Source: Trileptium ribeirensis (lineage: Eukaryota > Nematoda > Enoplea > Enoplida > Thoracostomopsidae). From it: a stretch of 64,000 nucleotides of DNA. The stretch covers positions 1-64,000 of the forward strand of contig JASANE010011941.1 in the NCBI GenBank assembly GCA_030248225.1, written 5' to 3'. The notes beneath the pieces are model-generated. The model did no database searches and was not told the origin of the DNA. It saw only the letters and a list, made by a program, of their open reading frames with translations. Numbering within the stretch: the stretch's first letter is position 1; each line of letters begins with the position of its first letter. The position numbers and the translations under genes were made by a program. Shown one piece after another: positions 59,104 through 64,000 of this stretch.

Positions 59104-61029
59104 GTACGTTTTAAATACACTTGAATATGATGTATGTATGTACATAAAATTAACTAAAAATTTTCACTGTGTGCTTGTTTTGTGTATAGTTCCATGATAT
59201 CTGGAACTTCTGAAATTGTTTTCTTTTCAAAACCTAGCATGGAATGTTTACTGTAACAACAAAATTTTTCATATCTTTCTAACTTTTTATAACTTAGTAG
59301 CAGATATATTTGCCTGATTCTAGCAGGATTGACACCAAGCTGAATTCTAAATAAAATGGATACATAATTGTTGCAGAGCTATTCTCTCCATAAGTTTTGT
59401 TGGGTCTGAATTTTATACTACCATGACTGTGGCATTAGTCGTGGCGTTTAATATCCGCTATTTTAGAACGGCTATTTCGTTGCTCTGTGGGTACAATTAT
59501 CTGAGTGCTCTTTTTATTAACCTGGAAGTGCCTCAGAGTAATTTTTGTGAGAATTGTAATAACATGGAATAAACTTCGCAGCACATGATCCCTAGTTACG
59601 GCTATGTCACAGTATTCAGAAAATGTATTTTGTGGTCGGGCTTATTGGACCTTACTAGCTCCCACCGGTAGAATTAAGAAAATAGCTAGATTTGCCGTGG
59701 AATGCGGCAGACTTTAGTTGGGTCGGACTGTATAACGAATATATTCTTGTCTACACACAACTCCCTCTGCCCTTCGTCTACTCTATTATATTCTACTGCA
59801 CAATTAGGAGAACATATATTCCGGGGATTCAATTAAAGCGGAGCCGTACAAGCGGCTAATTTTGATCTATACACAACTCATTCTGTCACTAATTCACCAT
59901 AATCCATGGTATTCCATAAATTTCCAGATTTGGGTCTGCAGAACTCAACTGCTGGAAATATGCCTTACGGGCACATTTATTTGATCCGTCATCTGGAAAT
60001 TTTACTATTTTAAAAACATCATATAATTTTCGGTTGTATAGTTTACATCACTATATATACAAATAATAAATTATTAAGTGATTTCTGTTGCTGTCACGTA
60101 GGGAATTTGTGGCCAGTAGTAAGAAGTCATGTAACATTTACAAATTTTCTAACATGCCGTACATGCCATCATAATTTTAAATAAGTTCTGTCAAACAGTT
60201 TCAAAATGGATTTGGACAGTATGTGGCTTGTTTTCTTTAACTTAAATTATATATTGCACCGGTTCTTAAGTTTGAGGCTAATGGACGGAGTGGATGTGTC
60301 AGTGTCATTGATATTTGTATAAGGAATGAAATATGGACAAGGCGCTGTGATATTATTTTGTTCAATTTATATGGTTTCACTGCCAGCAAAACCGCGGGAC
60401 AGAAAGCTTGGATTAGCTGCAAAAGCATTACGTTAGTGAACAATCTCCTATTTGTTTTCTAGTTGCAGCATAGTTGTTACTTCCCCGATTGTTGCTGCTG
60501 CTGCTGGATTAATTTTGTTTCGGTGCCCACATTCAAAATTGTCAACAGTGTTACACATAGCCTTTAAATTTCGTACAATCATTAATTCTTTAAAAATCTT
60601 TATCTTAAGTCCGTTTTTCTTCAATATAAATGATCAACAACTACTGTTCTTATTATACATGTTTCACGGACATGTTGCGGGGGATTCTCATATACGAAAT
60701 AAAATTATTCTGCACCACGAGTTTCGGTGGGATGGCTGACCAAAGAGGTTTTTATAGGCTCACCACTTTATGGAACAACGTTTTTTGGCATACATTACAA
60801 TTTTATCATTTCTCATTTACTGTAATTATCGTGGTCATTTATGACTGTCCAGCAGCACTCTTAAAGTTGGTCTATATGGCCGCCATCGAAAATGCGAAAA
60901 AATTGAATAGGCTTTCTAAAGAATACAGTAAAAGCACGGAACTCTTGGCGAAAAATGAAAGGATTTTCAATAAAGCTAATTTTCTTGGAAAGTTAACAGT
61001 TGATCTAACACATGCTTCGTTGTTATAGG
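59104..61029. other. VPS16 intron
   Basis: GTACGT donor; TTGTTATAG acceptor. An open frame across 60630-61028 (+) runs up to the acceptor. Its last part (NAKKLNRLSKEYSKSTELLAKNERIFNKA) looks protein-like but does not belong to VPS16 and has no recognised family. Confidence 0.55.
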
Positions 61030-61180
61030 AAGCCCAAGAGCTCAAAGTAATAAATTGTGGCACGTTCATTAGTTACACTGGAACAACTGGTATTGCTGTG
61101 TTAACTGGTGCCGGTCGGTTCTATTTGGTTAACAATATTAGCGATGCTAAGGTTTGGCGAACTGCAGAAATTACATGGGG
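61030..61180 (+). CDS. VPS16: VPS16, fourth exon identified
   Basis: The exon encodes 50 codons plus one base, starting in phase 0 directly after FTMGN and reading EAQELKVINCGTFISYTGTTG then IAVLTGAGRFYLV. It aligns with the family stretch EVLxxRVxDARIF...GxAILTGAHRFxL of the N-terminal propeller. It ends TGGG|GTAAGT in phase 1. About 130 residues of a protein that is usually some 840 residues long are accounted for; the alpha-solenoid part must lie beyond the window. A pyrimidine tract and CAG at about 61238 could be the next acceptor, but the frame stops after eight codons. Confidence 0.95.
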
Positions 61181-63349
61181 TAAGTAGCTATCACATTAAC
61201 GTTATTTGTGTGTTCTTCTTTTTCTTTTTTTTCCAGTAGAACGACCATCGGGCTCATAAATCATAAGGCGTGAGCCCAGTCTTTCAGATGAACGCAAACT
61301 CTTTCAATTAGTTTTACGTAAAATGTATGTATGGGTTGAGATTTTGTCTTGAGATTCTTTTCAAATCTATGTTGTGCGAGGCCGCGTCAATCACTATGCT
61401 ACACAGTTTCACCAGGTTCAAAATATGTAGGTGATATGATTATTGCGTGTAAAGCAATGCAGGTAGTGGTTTAGCAGTTCATTGGAAACTTCTTGGTGCA
61501 CCAAATCATTCTACTTTTTATTCCTACCTATACCATTCTCTGAAGCAACCCCGTCTTGCATAGTTGCAAATCGCTCTAGAGAAATCGACCGCAATCATTA
61601 AAGTTCCTTGTTTCGCCTTATCATGAAATCCATTCAACATGCCTTACTCGTTGCTCAGAATTTGGCCCTCGGTTGATCTAAGTTTTTGAAATCTGGCTTA
61701 TGAGTAATTTAATTCGATGTAAAGTTTAAGCGTTTGTTTATTATGTGTCCAAAACATTTTATCGACACTTCAATCAACTAGGGTGTCCGGTAAGACAGAA
61801 GGTTCTCTGATTTTTCTTTTTGTTGGCAGCAGCATGATGACGGCTGTCCAAACAATACTGGTTTACCTCGTTTCTGAAGCACTTTCAGTTTGTCGTTGTT
61901 AACTTCACCTTCCCTGATCTTTCTTCTGTTTCAGTTCACTGGAAGGATATATCTCACTCTCAGTTTTACGGCCATGCTATGGTTTTGTCGCTTTTCGCTT
62001 CTTTCTCAACCCGTTTATTCTTGTTCGATTTTTCATTGCGACTAACCCTGGCATAAATACTGCAAAAGGAACCAGCTTTAGGAAACTGATACCATCGGTT
62101 TGCCACTGCCTGACGCGCCACCACTTTTGAAATCCATTGTCTTGATAAATAATTCCAGACTTTGTGCGTTTTGGTACGAAGATCGAGTCAGTCACTTTGC
62201 CTTTAAACGCTTCCCTTTTCGTCATGTTTGTATTTGCAAGAAATGGTTTACCTATGGATGCAGATGAACTGCATTGGAAGGCACAAGTGTTTCTCAAGGT
62301 TTCGTTGGGCAAAAATTCTAGGGCGGGGGTGCTTTCAGTGGTCGGTCCGGCCATCTAGATTAACGGTGGGTGGCCCATCTGAGGGTTTTTTAATACCGAA
62401 TAATATTTTGCTTGGTGCAAGAAGCATTAAATATTGGACATACAATGCATATTATATATTTAGTACTAGAGCAAGTACGTTATAAAATACATATGCAACT
62501 GCATAACGGAGATCTACAAGCTACAATGCGCGATATATAGACAAATCGAATCACAAAACATGATAGCTACAACATTATTGCCTGGAAAGTCCGTTGGTAA
62601 AAATTTCGGGGGTGGGGGAAAGAAAATCTAGATGGTCGATTCGGTAGGTTACGGCTTCTATTAATTCCCGCAACCGACTTTCAGGATTTTGGATTCCGGC
62701 CGTATCTCTCAACGATTTGTCGTGTGAATATGCCAGGATATAATATTATGCAATGTATTTTTTCATAACTGATTTAAGTGATTTGTTTTACATCTTACGG
62801 GTACTTATTTACACTCCACATGTTTCCGCAGCTGCTGTCGACATTAAGGAAATACGATAAATAAAATTGTATTTAATTACATAGCAATGACTATAGTCAG
62901 TTTTAATAGGATTTTTGTTGATTATTATGGATAAATCTTCACAAAATTATATTTAATCACAAATTCAGTCTATTTGTGCCCTTTCATAAGACGCTAAATC
63001 AGCCGACTACGCTATCCTGGTCAAAATGGGCACCAAATATGTCAAGGGTCACTTTTTTGAAATTGGTCATCCGGTAGTCTACCTTTCACGACCTGTATCT
63101 CGAGATAGTGGTTTTGCAGCCAAAAATGGTGACCACCAGAATCCTGTCACCGAGAGTTACAATTTTACTTTTACATAGTGTTAGTCAGCGTTGCTGTTTT
63201 CGAGCTAGGAGCCTAATTTTAACAAATACCCAAAATAGTTAAGATTTCAGAATTTTTACAAAGAAGGTTTTTTACTTTTTGGGATAAACTATGGGATTAC
63301 TAGTAACTCGCAGGCGAGGGTGATGCCATGTAGCAAACTACTGAAGACA
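61181..63349. other. VPS16 intron continuing to the right; no further exon found
   Basis: No VPS16-like segment was recognised after 61180. The - strand frame 61977-62354 is listed separately. Two similar G-rich stretches (about 62295-62335 and 62590-62625) are probably repeat debris. Confidence 0.5.
61977..62354 (-). CDS. Unidentified 125-codon open frame inside a VPS16 intron
   Basis: It has an ATG start and TGA/TAA-type stop, with no family I recognise. The predicted protein has a neutral N-terminal half, one hydrophobic stretch near the end (FLKLVPFAVFMPGLVAM, about residues 92-108) and a basic tail (KNRTRINGLRKKRKATKP), a layout possible for a tail-anchored peptide. It lies antisense within an intron, and no splice or promoter evidence was seen. 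It could be chance or a transposon relic. Confidence 0.2.
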   Translation of the reverse strand: MAGPTTESTPALEFLPNETLRNTCAFQCSSSASIGKPFLANTNMTKREAFKGKVTDSIFVPKRTKSGIIYQDNGFQKWWRVRQWQTDGISFLKLVPFAVFMPGLVAMKNRTRINGLRKKRKATKP

Positions 63350-64000
63350 TACTATTTACGGTAAATCTGGTTCATTGACATTAAACCCATAGACAAAAAT
63401 GGAAAGGCATGCAATACGCACTCTGGACTCAAGACAACCAAATATTGATTTCAGCCTTCTGACATACCTATATATAGACCATTCTTGATGTCTGTGTACG
63501 CAATACATAATCAAAGAAATGAAAACGCACATTTTGGAAAGCGGGTTCGTCGACCATAAACCCCACGATACCTTATTAAAAGGTCGGGTTGCACACAGTA
63601 TAGTCATGTTCGACTCTATGTTGCAAAACCATCGTATCCATCGTGCTTGATAACCTAATAAGCCTCATTTTAAGATAAAAACAAGCAATAACACGACGAA
63701 ATCTGAAAAGTCGCTATTTCTGGCAAAGGGTCGATGAACCATATTCGGGCGCACAGCCGCTCAGGGTGTGGTCATACAAAGAGTCTTAGATCTCGATGGC
63801 CCGATTCTGCATAATGCTCCGCATTTTTGGATGCGAAATCGGTGTCGCGAGGTATGGGCTGCGAAAGACTGGTATCTCTATGGCCAGATTTGGCAAAGAA
63901 CCCACAAGGATCTGTTCTTGCCATTATGACCCGAAAGAAGGGGTCGGAGGGGTTCGCGTTCAGCTAAAGATCGGGCGCTCAGTCTGCTTCGGACAATAAG
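63350..64000 (+). repeat. Dispersed repeat family R, copy 4, cut by the window edge
   Basis: It matches 14150-14780 in order: ATTAAACCCAT, GCAATACATAAYCAAA, GGTTCGTCGACCATAAA, AAACCATCGTATC, GCAATAACA, CTATTTCTGGCAA, GAACCATATTCG, GGTATGGGCTGCGAAA, ATGGCCAGATTTGGCAAAGAA, then GGTCGGAGGGGTTCGCG and CAGCTAAAGATC. The ORF at 63796-63999 belongs to the repeat. Confidence 0.75.

Noticed and set aside
61238..61270. Next VPS16 exon after TTTTTTTTCCAG
   Set aside because: In the required phase the frame meets TAA after eight codons and no donor precedes it.
1..64000. CRISPR arrays, operons, prokaryotic signals
   Set aside because: Genes are intron-containing and animal; the short-period repeats lack the repeat-spacer pattern.

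Overview
This window is nuclear DNA from an invertebrate animal. The genes are split by GT-AG introns of about 1.7 to 9.6 kb, the code is standard, and the background is AT-rich with many (AT)n runs. The transposon debris is varied: hAT-type DNA elements, CR1/jockey-like LINEs and tRNA-derived SINEs. A Scratch-type Snail-superfamily zinc-finger gene points to a bilaterian. I could not narrow the phylum.

Three protein-coding genes are recognisable. (1) A Scratch-like transcription factor on the + strand: exons 8948-9828, 19453-19598 and 21328-21656, predicted 451 aa, four zinc fingers. (2) An OATP/SLCO-type transporter on the - strand: first coding exon 35802-37179 and second 33418-33525. Later exons were not found. 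(3) VPS16, a core subunit of the HOPS/CORVET tethering complexes, on the + strand: exons 54151-54246, 56178-56263, 58942-59103 and 61030-61180. It continues past the right edge. A fourth, unidentified gene is hinted at by one exon with clean splice sites on the - strand (48056-48146). No functional cluster links these genes.

The rest is repetitive. Positions 1-3580 are a diverged giant palindrome closing on a 4-base loop at 1751-1754. Scratch intron 1 holds a 30-bp minisatellite (10216-10524), a 110-bp satellite (16060-16935) and dispersed repeats. From 29687 to 31716 lies a hAT-like element with a second TIR element nested in it, followed by a second 30-bp minisatellite (31938-32275). OATP intron 1 carries a recent 175-bp tandem array. 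A 1,620-bp element with 20+ bp TIRs and a 4-bp target duplication fills 38141-39760. From 41.4 to 50.2 kb there are three decayed LINE reverse transcriptases, one bracketed by two copies of a tRNA-like repeat. A hAT-like MITE with a perfect 8-bp target duplication spans 50579-51322.

Nothing here is clearly a new biological system. The items most worth a second look are the giant palindrome, the nested and bracketed mobile elements, the Scratch protein without SNAG motif or first finger, the long-tailed OATP, and the orphan exon.
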